Origin: Spirochaetales bacterium
Lineage (GTDB): Bacteria > Spirochaetota > Spirochaetia > Sphaerochaetales > Sphaerochaetaceae
Length of the DNA: 6,809 nucleotides
Assembly: GCA_022785155.1 (NCBI GenBank)
Contig: JALFRH010000056.1
Span: 1-6,809, forward strand
Direction of reading: 5' to 3'
This document shows, piece by piece, positions 1 to 6,718 of this stretch. Positions within the stretch are counted from its first letter, which is position 1, and each line of letters opens with the position of its first letter. Below the pieces are notes generated by a model that made no database searches, was not told the origin of the DNA, and saw only the letters and a program-made list of their open reading frames with translations. A program made the position numbers and the translations under genes.

Positions 1-581
1 CTGCAGAAATACTGGGGGAAATCTCTTCCTTCTATATCAGGGTTCCAAACTGGGATACAGCCCTCCATACCATAAACGGCTTCTTGTGTGCAGCTGTAGG
101 CTTCGCCCTTGTAGATCTCTTCAACAGGGACGAACGCTTTACCTTTAAGCTCTCCCCCCTCTTTCTTGCTGTAGTCGCCTTCTGTTTCTCCATGACCATT
201 GGAGTCCTTTGGGAATTCTTCGAGTTCTCTGCAGACCACTTCTTTGGAACAGATATGCAGAAAGACACCATAGTCAGACAAATCAATACGGTAGAACTGG
301 ATGCAACCAGAACCAACAAGGTGGTGAAGGTCAAGGATATAGATGATGTCATCATTGTCCACAGCGACCAATCCCAGGAAAGCCTTGGCCTTGGAGGATA
401 TCTGGACATAGGTATCATAGATACCATGAAGGACCTTTTCGTAAACTTCATAGGAGCCGTAGTCTTCTCAATATTAGGCTTTATATATGTAAAGACCAGG
501 GGAAAAGGCAAGATAGCCTCATCCTTCATCCCCCAGGTAAATATGAATGAAGAGTCGCCGGAAAATAAAGGAAAAGACTGA
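1..581 (+). CDS. Predicted integral membrane protein, DUF2238/YjdF-like (5' end cut by window)
   Basis: The reading frame is open from the first bases (first whole codon at 3) to the TGA at 579-581, so the gene begins outside the window. About 192 residues are visible. The sequence has a hydrophobic segment after WDTALHTINGF, a second one reading FLAVVAFCFSMTIGVLWEFFEF, a hydrophilic stretch of about 60 residues, then DTMKDLFVNFIGA leading into a third membrane segment and a charged, Lys-rich tail. A Trp-Asp/His pair, a WExxE motif at a membrane edge and a DTxxDLxxNxxGA motif resemble the uncharacterised DUF2238/YjdF type of membrane protein. That link is from memory and not searched. No catalytic function is known to me. 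A TTG at 84 could be taken as a start, but the family-like WDT...H motif lies upstream of it and the frame stays open, so truncation by the window is more likely. It is convergent with the ABC operon, with 3 nt between the stop codons and no terminator hairpin between them. Confidence 0.75.
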   Translation, partial: AEILGEISSFYIRVPNWDTALHTINGFLCAAVGFALVDLFNRDERFTFKLSPLFLAVVAFCFSMTIGVLWEFFEFSADHFFGTDMQKDTIVRQINTVELDATRTNKVVKVKDIDDVIIVHSDQSQESLGLGGYLDIGIIDTMKDLFVNFIGAVVFSILGFIYVKTRGKGKIASSFIPQVNMNEESPENKGKD

Positions 582-584
582 TTA

Positions 585-2354
585 TCAGGCGAACTGTGAT
601 CTATAGAGGTTGTAATAGGCACCTTTCTTTTCCAAAAGGGAAGAATGAGTGCCTTTTTCAACAACAGACCCATGGCTCATGACTATAATTTCATCAGCGT
701 TTTCAATGGTTGAAAGCCTATGGGCTATGACAATGGCTGTTCTTCCCTTCATAAGCGCCGTCATGGCTTCCTGAACCTTCTTTTCTGTAGAGGTATCTAC
801 GTTGCTGGTGGCTTCGTCCAGAATCAACACAGGTGCCTTGGATAAGAATGCACGTGCAATTGTCAAAAGCTGCTTCTGGCCTTTGGAAATATTCCCTCCA
901 TTTTCACTTATGACAGTATCGTATCCCTTCTCCAGAGTCGTAATGAAATGGTGGATTCCTGCTTTCTTGGCAGCTTCTACCACTTCCTCTCTGGTAGCAT
1001 CCTCCCTACCGTAGGCTATATTTTCCAAGACAGTTCCCCTGAAAAGCCAGGTATCCTGGAGAACCATGGCAAACTGGCTTCTCAAAGAGCGGTCTGTAAG
1101 CTTGGCACTGTCTATACCGTCAATAAGTATCTTCCCCCCTTGTGGGCGATAGAATCTCATCAGAAGATTAATGATGGTGGTCTTACCTGCCCCGGTCTCT
1201 CCTACAATGGCGAGAGTCTTACCCTTTTCGGTGGAGAAGGAGACAGAGTGGAGAATCTCCTTTTCAGTGGAGTATGAGAAGGAAACATCCCTCAGCTCCA
1301 CTCTTCCCTCTCCGGAGGTAAGCTCTATGGCATCAGGAGCATCTTCAGGATCTTCTTTCATTCCGAGGAAAGAGTAGATTCTTTCAGCCGCACTAAGGGC
1401 TGAGAATATCTCGTTCATAATATTGGACAGCTCGTTTATAGGACCTGCAAACTTTCTCGAGTAGAGGATAAAGGAAGAAAGCTGTCCCAAGGTGGCGAAA
1501 GAAAACATATAGAGGATTGATCCTATCATACCGTTCAGGGCCAGGGACAGGTTATTCATCATTCCCATGGTGGGTCCGATGGTTACACCCCTTACGTCTG
1601 CATTGAAGTATGCATCGGAGGCTTCCTTGTTTATTTTAGCATATTCCTTCGATACATTCTCTTCATAGCTATAGGCCTGGATTGTCTTCTCCCCTGAAAA
1701 CATTTCTTCGACAAAACCATTCATCTCTCCATATTTCTCACTCCTCTTTGAATAGAGGGGACGAGTTATACCCTTGATATGGATAGTATAGATGATGGTG
1801 ACGGGAAGGGTGACCATTGTAATACAGGAAAGTGGGAGAGATATCTTCAGCATCATGAAGAAAGAACCCAATACTGTGATTATCGTAGTGATGATCTGGG
1901 AAATATCAGTCTGAATGGATGTAGCTACAACATCCACGTCATAGGAAATACGGCTTAGAATATCTCCTGCACTGTTGTCATCAAAGACTGAGACAGGAAG
2001 TCTATGGAGCTTTTCAAAGCACTCTTTTCGTAGAATATAACCAGTTTTCTTCGAAACACTTACCATTATCAGGTTGATGGTCAGATATACTACCTCTGAA
2101 AAGAGATATGAAACCAGCATCATTACGGCCCACTTCCATACAATGGAGAAATCTATCATCCCAGGCCCCTTCTCCACTTCGTTGATTGCTTCTCCACAGA
2201 AATATGGTCCCAAAAGGGAGAGGACACAAGAGAAAATGGAAAGAACCACCACAAAGATGATAAGGACCTTGAAGGGCAATAGAGTCTTATACAGTTTAAT
2301 CAAAGTACCCTTGGTATCCTTGGGACGCTTTTGAATCATTTTCGATAAGTTCAT
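585..2354 (-). CDS. ABC exporter half-transporter, consensus-site subunit (TMD-NBD, 589 aa)
   Basis: This is a type IV (ABCB/MsbA-like) exporter half: six N-terminal membrane segments (about residues 26-50, 72-99, 150-170, 172-192, 265-286, 287-305) followed by one ATPase domain. Visible motifs are Walker A GETGAGKTT (385-393), Q-loop Gln433, signature NISKGQ (488-493), Walker B VLILDE with catalytic Glu514, and H-loop His545 in IAHRLSTI. ATP site chemistry is therefore intact, but the signature is ISKGQ instead of LSGGQ. In heterodimeric exporters such as TM287/288, LmrCD and BmrCD, this subunit type pairs with a partner carrying a degenerate Walker B, and the altered signature faces that degenerate site. 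The start codon overlaps the TGA of the upstream partner as ATGA (4 nt), and a strong GGGGGAGG Shine-Dalgarno sits 7 nt upstream, which fixes the start. Likely role is efflux of lipids, drugs or peptides across the cytoplasmic membrane. The substrate cannot be read from sequence. Confidence 0.95.
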   Translation of the reverse strand: MNLSKMIQKRPKDTKGTLIKLYKTLLPFKVLIIFVVVLSIFSCVLSLLGPYFCGEAINEVEKGPGMIDFSIVWKWAVMMLVSYLFSEVVYLTINLIMVSVSKKTGYILRKECFEKLHRLPVSVFDDNSAGDILSRISYDVDVVATSIQTDISQIITTIITVLGSFFMMLKISLPLSCITMVTLPVTIIYTIHIKGITRPLYSKRSEKYGEMNGFVEEMFSGEKTIQAYSYEENVSKEYAKINKEASDAYFNADVRGVTIGPTMGMMNNLSLALNGMIGSILYMFSFATLGQLSSFILYSRKFAGPINELSNIMNEIFSALSAAERIYSFLGMKEDPEDAPDAIELTSGEGRVELRDVSFSYSTEKEILHSVSFSTEKGKTLAIVGETGAGKTTIINLLMRFYRPQGGKILIDGIDSAKLTDRSLRSQFAMVLQDTWLFRGTVLENIAYGREDATREEVVEAAKKAGIHHFITTLEKGYDTVISENGGNISKGQKQLLTIARAFLSKAPVLILDEATSNVDTSTEKKVQEAMTALMKGRTAIVIAHRLSTIENADEIIVMSHGSVVEKGTHSSLLEKKGAYYNLYRSQFA

Positions 2355-4072
2355 TCTCTCGCCTCCCCCATCTGAGTCTGATATATATCCCTATATTCAT
2401 CACAACTCTCCATCAAATGGTCGTGCCTGCCCCTACCTATGATCTCACCATTATGGAGCACCAATATCTCGTCTGCGTTCATAACTGCGCTTACTCTCTC
2501 TGCAACAATGACCAAGGAAGATGATTTATGGTTGGAAAGAATGTTCTTTCTGACCATACTGTCTGTACGGTAGTCAAGGGCAGATGAAGAATCATCCAAG
2601 ACAATTACAGGAGAATCTCCTGAAAGAGCCCTGGAAATAAGAAGTCTTTGTTTCTGTCCACCGGAAAAAGCGGCACCATGGATTGCAGAATAGTGCTCAT
2701 ATCCCTCTTCATATCTTTCTATGAACTCAGCTGCCATGGCATTCTCTGCAGCTTTCTTCATATCCTCGTCGGAAATATTACGGCCCATCTTTATATTGGA
2801 TGAAATGGTATCATGGAAAATGAAATCATTCTGGAAAACAACACCGAAGTGTCTTCTTAAGGAAGGTAGTTCGTAGCTCTTTATATTCTTTCCGTCTACA
2901 AATATATTGCCCTTCTGTGGATCGTAGAACCTCATCATCAGGTTGATGATGGTGCTCTTTCCACTGCCTGTCCCTCCGATTATACCCAAAGTCTTTCCTC
3001 TCTCCAAAGAGAAGGATATATGGCTGACGGCATTGGACGCCCCATCATAAGAGAAGGAGACATCATCAAATACTATGTATCCTTCCTTGGCTTTCTCATT
3101 TCCACTCTCTTCCTCTGTTATTGACAGTGAAGAGATGGAATCCATGGTATCCTTTATTCTCATGGAGGAGGCATTGGCCTTACTCATCATCAAAAAGAAT
3201 CTATTGAGGGTCAGGACACCCATCATAATCATTTGGAAGTAGCTGAGAAAGGCAAGGATGACTCCTGGTTTCATAGTCCCTTCAGATACTCTTATAGCTC
3301 CTATGATGACAACAAGGACAAGGCCTATATTCATAAACACTTTGACTATGGAAGTGGGAAGAGCCATGGTAAAGCCTGCCTTTATTTCGCTCTTCTCCAT
3401 ATCTTTGTCCGCCATCTCGAAGTGGTGGCTCTCTCTCTTTTCCTTACCAAGGGCCTTTATGACCCTGATACCTGAAATATTCTCACGCATTATCCTGACA
3501 ACTTCATCCAGCTTCTTTTGTACAGAGGTGTATAGGGGAATACCTTTACGGGAGATAAAGACCACTATGGCAATTATCAGAGGTGCCATGACAGCAAGAA
3601 TCATCGCCATGCCCCTGTCCATAGAGAAGGTGACGATGAAACCTCCCAACAAGAGGATAGGTGCCCTTACCCCCAAAGTCTGGGAGCTCTGCATGAAAGA
3701 CAGGATATTATAAGAATCGCTGGTAAGCCTTGAAATGAGGGATGGAAGGGTTATATGGTCTATGACATCGGAGCTAAGATATATGGTCTTCTCAAATAAA
3801 TCCTGTCTTAATCTATAAATATTCTTGCTGGCAGATGTTACTGCCCTCTGGTTTGCAGTTTTGTTGAATAATCTGCAGAGAATGGCAAGGACTATCATTA
3901 CACCACCCCAAACCAAAACCATCTTCAATGATTTTGTGGGTGCCACAACGTCTATTATATATTCCAGCACATAAGGAATCAAAAGTTCCAAAAATGTGCC
4001 GATGAACTTGATGACCATGGTCAACAGAATGAAAGACCAGGTCTTTTTCATATAGGAAAGGATGAATTTCAT
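2351..4072 (-). CDS. ABC exporter half-transporter, degenerate-site subunit (TMD-NBD, 573 aa)
   Basis: This is the first gene of the two-gene exporter operon. Six membrane segments can be seen (about 12-36, 51-69, 137-151, 154-174, 241-260, 269-289), then one ATPase domain with A-loop Tyr342, Walker A GGTGSGKST (366-374), Q-loop Gln414, intact signature FSGGQ (469-473), Walker B VIVLDD (489-494) and D-loop SALD. The catalytic Glu after Walker B is Asp494 and the H-loop His is Glu525 (AERVSAV). Its own nucleotide site is therefore expected to bind but hardly hydrolyse ATP, as known for the TM287/LmrC/BmrC class. Its normal signature would complete the working site of the 589-residue partner. 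An in-frame TAA lies three codons upstream, so the ATG at 4072 is the earliest start. Met8 is the only nearby alternative, and neither has a Shine-Dalgarno. Transported substrate unknown. Confidence 0.95.
   Translation of the reverse strand: MKFILSYMKKTWSFILLTMVIKFIGTFLELLIPYVLEYIIDVVAPTKSLKMVLVWGGVMIVLAILCRLFNKTANQRAVTSASKNIYRLRQDLFEKTIYLSSDVIDHITLPSLISRLTSDSYNILSFMQSSQTLGVRAPILLLGGFIVTFSMDRGMAMILAVMAPLIIAIVVFISRKGIPLYTSVQKKLDEVVRIMRENISGIRVIKALGKEKRESHHFEMADKDMEKSEIKAGFTMALPTSIVKVFMNIGLVLVVIIGAIRVSEGTMKPGVILAFLSYFQMIMMGVLTLNRFFLMMSKANASSMRIKDTMDSISSLSITEEESGNEKAKEGYIVFDDVSFSYDGASNAVSHISFSLERGKTLGIIGGTGSGKSTIINLMMRFYDPQKGNIFVDGKNIKSYELPSLRRHFGVVFQNDFIFHDTISSNIKMGRNISDEDMKKAAENAMAAEFIERYEEGYEHYSAIHGAAFSGGQKQRLLISRALSGDSPVIVLDDSSSALDYRTDSMVRKNILSNHKSSSLVIVAERVSAVMNADEILVLHNGEIIGRGRHDHLMESCDEYRDIYQTQMGEARE
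2362..2369 (-). promoter_or_regulatory. Strong Shine-Dalgarno of the second ABC gene
   Basis: On the minus strand this reads GGGGGAGG, ending 7 nt before the ATG at 2354. It lies inside the last codons of the upstream ABC gene. With the ATGA stop/start overlap, it supports translational coupling and the chosen start. The first gene of the operon has no such site. Confidence 0.8.
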
Positions 4073-4080
4073 TTGTAAAA

Positions 4081-4109
4081 ATTATGAGTCAAAAATCAAA
4101 ATGACACAA
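4081..4109 (-). promoter_or_regulatory. Candidate sigma-70-type promoter of the ABC operon, near-leaderless
   Basis: On the minus strand, TTGTGT (4109-4104, 3 of 6 matches to TTGACA) is followed after exactly 17 nt by CATAAT (4086-4081, 5 of 6 matches to TATAAT). Only 8 nt separate the -10 box from the ATG at 4072. Usual initiation spacing would put the first transcribed base within about 0-2 nt of the start codon, giving a leaderless mRNA. The absence of any Shine-Dalgarno before this ATG fits. The -35 match is weak, so this is a prediction. Confidence 0.45.
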
Positions 4110-4115
4110 TGACAC
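4100..4115. repeat. Perfect 8-bp tandem repeat (AATGACAC x2) over the -35 region
   Basis: Two adjacent copies of AATGACAC occupy 4100-4107 and 4108-4115 (GTGTCATT twice on the transcribed minus strand). The candidate -35 hexamer of the ABC operon spans the junction of the copies. This position suits a regulator that binds direct repeats, but no regulator gene is in the window and chance is possible in AT-rich DNA. Confidence 0.4.
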
Positions 4116-4127
4116 CAAATGAATATT

Positions 4128-4166
4128 AAATAAAAGAATAAGGCCGGAAATCTCTCTCCAGCCTTA
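4128..4166 (-). terminator. Rho-independent terminator after the COG0523 GTPase gene
   Basis: The stem pairs TAAGGC (4139-4144) with GCCTTA (4161-4166), then after one mismatch GGA (4146-4148) with TCC (4157-4159), around an 8-nt loop. On the minus strand it is followed by an 11-nt tail containing nine T (4138-4128). It begins 9 nt after the TAA stop at 4176-4178. It separates the GTPase transcript from the co-oriented ABC operon, which therefore needs its own promoter. Confidence 0.7.
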
Positions 4167-4175
4167 CTCTTTATT

Positions 4176-5453
4176 TTACTTTGCCAAGAGTTCATCAAGC
4201 TCTTTGGCTATTGCTTTTTTATCGAGGTTGCGACCGATGATACAAAGTCTTACCATTCTGTCTCCAACCTTCTCATCCCAATCCGCTGCAATCTGAGGAT
4301 TCTCTTCCAGGAGTCTCTTCTTCTCAAACTCGGGAGCGGTTGCAACCCATTTTCCATATGCCCCGCATAAGAGCTGACGGCCGCTGGTTTCAAGGACATA
4401 GGCCATATCATCCTCATCGCTGAACCAGATTGTTCCCTTACATCTGATTATGTTCTTTGGCCAGGAAGGAACATAGGCGCGGAGTTTCTCTCTGTCAAAT
4501 GGTGTTCTTCTATAATAAATGAAGGTGCCGATACCATATTCATCCTCGCTTTCCCCTTCGTGGCGATGCTCATGGTGATGATGGTGATCATGGTGATGTC
4601 CATGTTCTTCATGTTCATCATGGTCATGATGGTGCTCATGGTCTTCATGCTCGTCATGGTCATGGTGGTGCTCATGCTCCTCGTGTTCATCATGGTCATG
4701 GTGATGCTCATGGTCAGGATTGTTTTCATCCTCTTCATCTCCAAGCTCACCCTCTTTTGAAAGAGCCTGGCACCAACCTGCGCTTTCATAGACTTCATCG
4801 AAGTCGAAGGAACGGGTATTGAGGATATCCTTTACTTCCACATCCCCTTGGCTGGTCTCGATGACCTTTGCTCCCGGATGGAGTGCATTGACAACCATTC
4901 TTACTTTATCGAGTTCATCTTTTGAAACAAGATCTATTTTGTTGATCACCAAGGTTGAGCAGAACTCTATCTGCTGGACAAGAAGGCTTTCGATATCTTC
5001 TTCTTCGATTTCATCTTTTTTCAAAAGCTTCTCACCTGAAGCAAACTCATCGACAAGACGTGCAGCGTCCACAACACCGACAACGTTATCAAGATAACCG
5101 TTTTTTACAAGCTCCAGTTCCTGTGCAATAGGCATCGGTTCGCAGACACCGCTGGCCTCAATGAGAATATAATCATAGAGTCCTTTGGAGATCATCTTCT
5201 CAATGCCTTTTGTCATCTCGCTTTTTAGGGTACAGCAGATACAACCGTTGGTGAGAGGGACAATGTCACTGGTATCAGTAACATGGCCACCCTTAGCTAT
5301 AAGAGAAGCATCTACGTTGATTTCACCGATGTCGTTGACAATAACAGCGACCCTATATCCTTCCTGATTATTAAGGACTTTATTCAAAAGTGTGGTCTTT
5401 CCTGCTCCAAGATATCCACAGAGCAGAGTAATAGGTGTTTTAGCCTTTGCCAT
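4176..5453 (-). CDS. CobW/COG0523-family G3E GTPase, probable metallochaperone with His-rich linker (425 aa)
   Basis: The G3E GTPase domain comes first: Walker A GYLGAGKTT (13-21), the COG0523 metal-binding CxCC motif in GCICCT (Cys71, 73, 74), IEASG (98-102) and guanine-specificity NKID (171-174). Residues 248-298 then form a linker with 29 His in 51 residues, followed by a CobW C-terminal domain from about 308 (GIGTFIYYRRTPF, WPKNIIRCKG). Members of this family (ZNG1, YeiR, YciC/ZagA) couple GTP hydrolysis to metal delivery, often zinc under starvation. Cobalt (CobW) and nitrile-hydratase activators also belong, so the metal is inferred. The start was chosen at 5453 because GAGGAG lies 6 nt upstream. 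An in-frame ATG at 5474 would add MTLEENE but has only a weak ribosome site. The gene is monocistronic as seen here, with a terminator behind it, and is divergent from oadB. Confidence 0.92.
   Translation of the reverse strand: MAKAKTPITLLCGYLGAGKTTLLNKVLNNQEGYRVAVIVNDIGEINVDASLIAKGGHVTDTSDIVPLTNGCICCTLKSEMTKGIEKMISKGLYDYILIEASGVCEPMPIAQELELVKNGYLDNVVGVVDAARLVDEFASGEKLLKKDEIEEEDIESLLVQQIEFCSTLVINKIDLVSKDELDKVRMVVNALHPGAKVIETSQGDVEVKDILNTRSFDFDEVYESAGWCQALSKEGELGDEEDENNPDHEHHHDHDEHEEHEHHHDHDEHEDHEHHHDHDEHEEHGHHHDHHHHHEHRHEGESEDEYGIGTFIYYRRTPFDREKLRAYVPSWPKNIIRCKGTIWFSDEDDMAYVLETSGRQLLCGAYGKWVATAPEFEKKRLLEENPQIAADWDEKVGDRMVRLCIIGRNLDKKAIAKELDELLAK
4569..4712 (-). repeat. 36-bp tandem repeat coding a 12-residue His/Asp/Glu unit
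   Basis: Three consecutive 36-bp units (4712-4677, 4676-4641, 4640-4605) each encode HEHHHDHDEHE plus E or D. A fourth, decayed unit (4604-4569) begins HGHHHDH. Unit copies differ mainly at third codon positions, so the protein unit is better kept than the DNA. It forms the presumed metal-binding linker between the GTPase and C-terminal domains of the COG0523 protein. Such arrays can expand or contract by slippage. Confidence 0.9.
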
Positions 5454-5459
5454 TTCATT

Positions 5460-5465
5460 CTCCTC
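5460..5465 (-). promoter_or_regulatory. Shine-Dalgarno deciding the GTPase start
   Basis: The minus strand reads GAGGAG followed by 6 nt and ATG at 5453-5451. It lies downstream of the alternative ATG at 5474, whose own upstream bases (TTTTAGAGAATT) carry no good site. This favours the shorter 425-residue product. Confidence 0.7.
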
Positions 5466-5476
5466 GAGAGTCATAA

Positions 5477-5491
5477 TTCTCTAAAAGAGAA
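5477..5491. promoter_or_regulatory. Perfect 6-3-6 inverted repeat upstream of the GTPase gene, candidate operator
   Basis: TTCTCT (5477-5482), AAA, AGAGAA (5486-5491) form a perfect dyad 24 nt before the preferred GTPase start and downstream of its candidate promoter. Its place in the leader suits a repressor site or a small RNA hairpin. COG0523 genes are often under Zur, but this sequence does not resemble the Bacillus Zur box I know, so the binding protein is unknown. Confidence 0.35.
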
Positions 5492-5513
5492 ATATAACAA
5501 CAAAAAAGGAAAA

Positions 5514-5541
5514 AGTATAACTATCCATCCCTCTTAAACAA
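5514..5541 (-). promoter_or_regulatory. Candidate promoter of the COG0523 GTPase gene
   Basis: On the minus strand TTGTTT (5541-5536) and TATACT (5519-5514, 5 of 6 matches) are spaced by 16 nt. The leader would be roughly 50-55 nt and would contain the 6-3-6 inverted repeat. The opposite strand reads TATAAC at 5516-5521, a possible but poorly supported -10 for the divergent oadB gene (no good -35 is seen), so the two promoters may overlap. Confidence 0.35.
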
Positions 5542-5562
5542 TACATTGCTCCTGTCCATTGC

Positions 5563-5595
5563 AAAGGAAAGGCTCCCCTTGGGGTTCTTGCCTTT
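5563..5595 (+). promoter_or_regulatory. oadB ribosome site and potential hairpin enclosing the TTG start
   Basis: AAAGGAAAGG (5563-5572) lies 6 nt before a TTG at 5579. The same region can fold: AAAGGC (5568-5573) pairs with GCCTTT (5590-5595) around an inner CCCC/GGGG pair (5575-5578 with 5581-5584). The fold would hide part of the Shine-Dalgarno and the start codon. The ribosome-site reading is moderately supported; the regulatory reading is inference. Confidence 0.4.
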
Positions 5596-6709
5596 ACTAT
5601 TTGGCATTATTAATAATAGTTCCATGGAGACTAATCTAATTTATTCTTTCTCAATGATGGTAATAGGAATGGTCTTAATTTATCTGGCCATTCGACACAA
5701 GATGGAGCCTACACTTCTCTTGCCCATGGGATTTGGTGCAATACTTGCCAATATTCCTGGGTCAATGGTGGTGGGAGAAAAGGGAATCCTCACTTGGCTC
5801 TATGAGTTTGGAATAGAAGGCTATGAAGTATTCCCGCTTCTCCTCTTTATTGGAATCGGAGCCATGATAGACTTCGGTCCTCTTCTACAGAAGCCTTGGC
5901 TTATTTTCGTAGGGGCTGCCGGACAGGGAGGAGTATTCATTACGCTGATGGTGGCTTCCCTTTTGTTCCCTATCAACGATGCCGCTTCCATAGCCATCAT
6001 AGGAGCTGCCGATGGTCCTACTGCAATTCTCGTTTCAGAAAGACTACACTCCCAGTTCATGGCTTCCATACTTATTGCAGCATATTCATATATGGCTTTG
6101 GTACCAATAATACAGCCCCTTGTATTGAAGAGTGTGACGACAAGAAAAGAGAAGGAAATGCAGATGACGTACACTGCCACTTCCGCAACAAAAGCCACAA
6201 AGATAATATTCCCTGTGGCCGTAACCATCATTTCCTCCTTGGTGGCTCCTGACTCAGCTTCTTTGGTGGGTATGTTGATGTTCGGAAACTTGATCAGGGA
6301 GTGTGGAGTCTTGGATTCACTCTCTTCTGCAGCCCAGAATATTCTCACTCCCCTGATTTCCCTTCTTCTAGGCCTGTCAATGGCTCCGCTAATGAAGGGT
6401 GAGCTGATTCTAAGGAAAGAGACGCTGATGATAATGGCCTTTGGGTTACTTGCCTTTGTGCTGGGCACCATTACAGGTGTAATGTTCCTGAAAATAGTCA
6501 ATGTTTTCCTTCCTAAGGAAAAGAGGGTGAACCCTCTTATAGGAGGCGCAGGTCTATCTGCATTTCCTATGAGTTCCAGGGTCGTAGAGAAGATAGGAAT
6601 CCAGTACAACAAACAGAATCACCTGCTTCCCTTTGCTTTGGGGGCAAATGTTGCAGGACAGATAGGTTCTGTCTTGGCTGGAGGAATAATACTTTCACTT
6701 ATTGGATAA
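5579..6709 (+). CDS. oadB: Na+-translocating decarboxylase, beta subunit (OadB/GcdB/MmdB family, 376 aa)
   Basis: This is the membrane subunit that decarboxylates carboxybiotin and drives Na+ out of the cell in oxaloacetate, glutaconyl-CoA or methylmalonyl-CoA decarboxylases. Family landmarks are present in order: LAIRHKMEPTLLLPMGFG near the N-terminus, GIGAMIDFGPLLQKP, IIGAADGPTAI with Asp145 (equivalent to the essential Asp203 of Klebsiella OadB), YSYMALVPIIQP, NPLIGGAGLSAFPM and GANVAGQIGS carrying Asn357 and Ser364, residues known to matter for Na+ transport. It is strongly hydrophobic throughout. I chose the TTG at 5579 because a Shine-Dalgarno-like AAAGGAAAGG precedes it and the resulting start MGFLPLLFG fits family N-termini and the length of about 375. 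Alternatives are TTG 5546 and ATG 5624, both without ribosome sites. The symbol is generic, as the substrate depends on an alpha subunit not in this window. Confidence 0.9.
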   Translation: MGFLPLLFGIINNSSMETNLIYSFSMMVIGMVLIYLAIRHKMEPTLLLPMGFGAILANIPGSMVVGEKGILTWLYEFGIEGYEVFPLLLFIGIGAMIDFGPLLQKPWLIFVGAAGQGGVFITLMVASLLFPINDAASIAIIGAADGPTAILVSERLHSQFMASILIAAYSYMALVPIIQPLVLKSVTTRKEKEMQMTYTATSATKATKIIFPVAVTIISSLVAPDSASLVGMLMFGNLIRECGVLDSLSSAAQNILTPLISLLLGLSMAPLMKGELILRKETLMIMAFGLLAFVLGTITGVMFLKIVNVFLPKEKRVNPLIGGAGLSAFPMSSRVVEKIGIQYNKQNHLLPFALGANVAGQIGSVLAGGIILSLIG

Positions 6710-6718
6710 GGAGATAAT

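Noticed and set aside
32..673. 213-codon minus-strand ORF overlapping the membrane protein and the ABC gene end
   Set aside because: It overlaps two well-supported genes, has a Ser/Thr/Lys-rich sequence without recognisable domains, and shows no start signals.
4569..4712. Regularly repeated 36-bp units suggesting a CRISPR array
   Set aside because: The units are contiguous with no unique spacers and lie in frame inside the GTPase gene, coding the His-rich linker.
4560..4760. Plus-strand ORF rich in Met and Val over the His repeat
   Set aside because: It is the antisense shadow of His/Asp/Glu codons (CAT/GAT/GAG read backwards), with no ribosome site or family resemblance.
5454..5474. Upstream ATG (5474) as start of the GTPase
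   Set aside because: The GAGGAG site lies between it and the ATG at 5453, and family proteins start close to the Walker A. It is kept only as an alternative.
585..5474. A combined metal-export system of the ABC operon and the GTPase
   Set aside because: A terminator and a separate promoter split them, and nothing in the ABC subunits points to metals. Adjacency alone is weak evidence.
5454..5578. Riboswitch or small RNA between the divergent genes
   Set aside because: The region is short and AT-rich with only a small dyad. No known riboswitch core could be recognised.
5821..6612. 263-codon minus-strand ORF opposite oadB
   Set aside because: oadB matches a well-known family along its whole length. 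The antisense ORF has no recognisable domain and is a codon-bias shadow.
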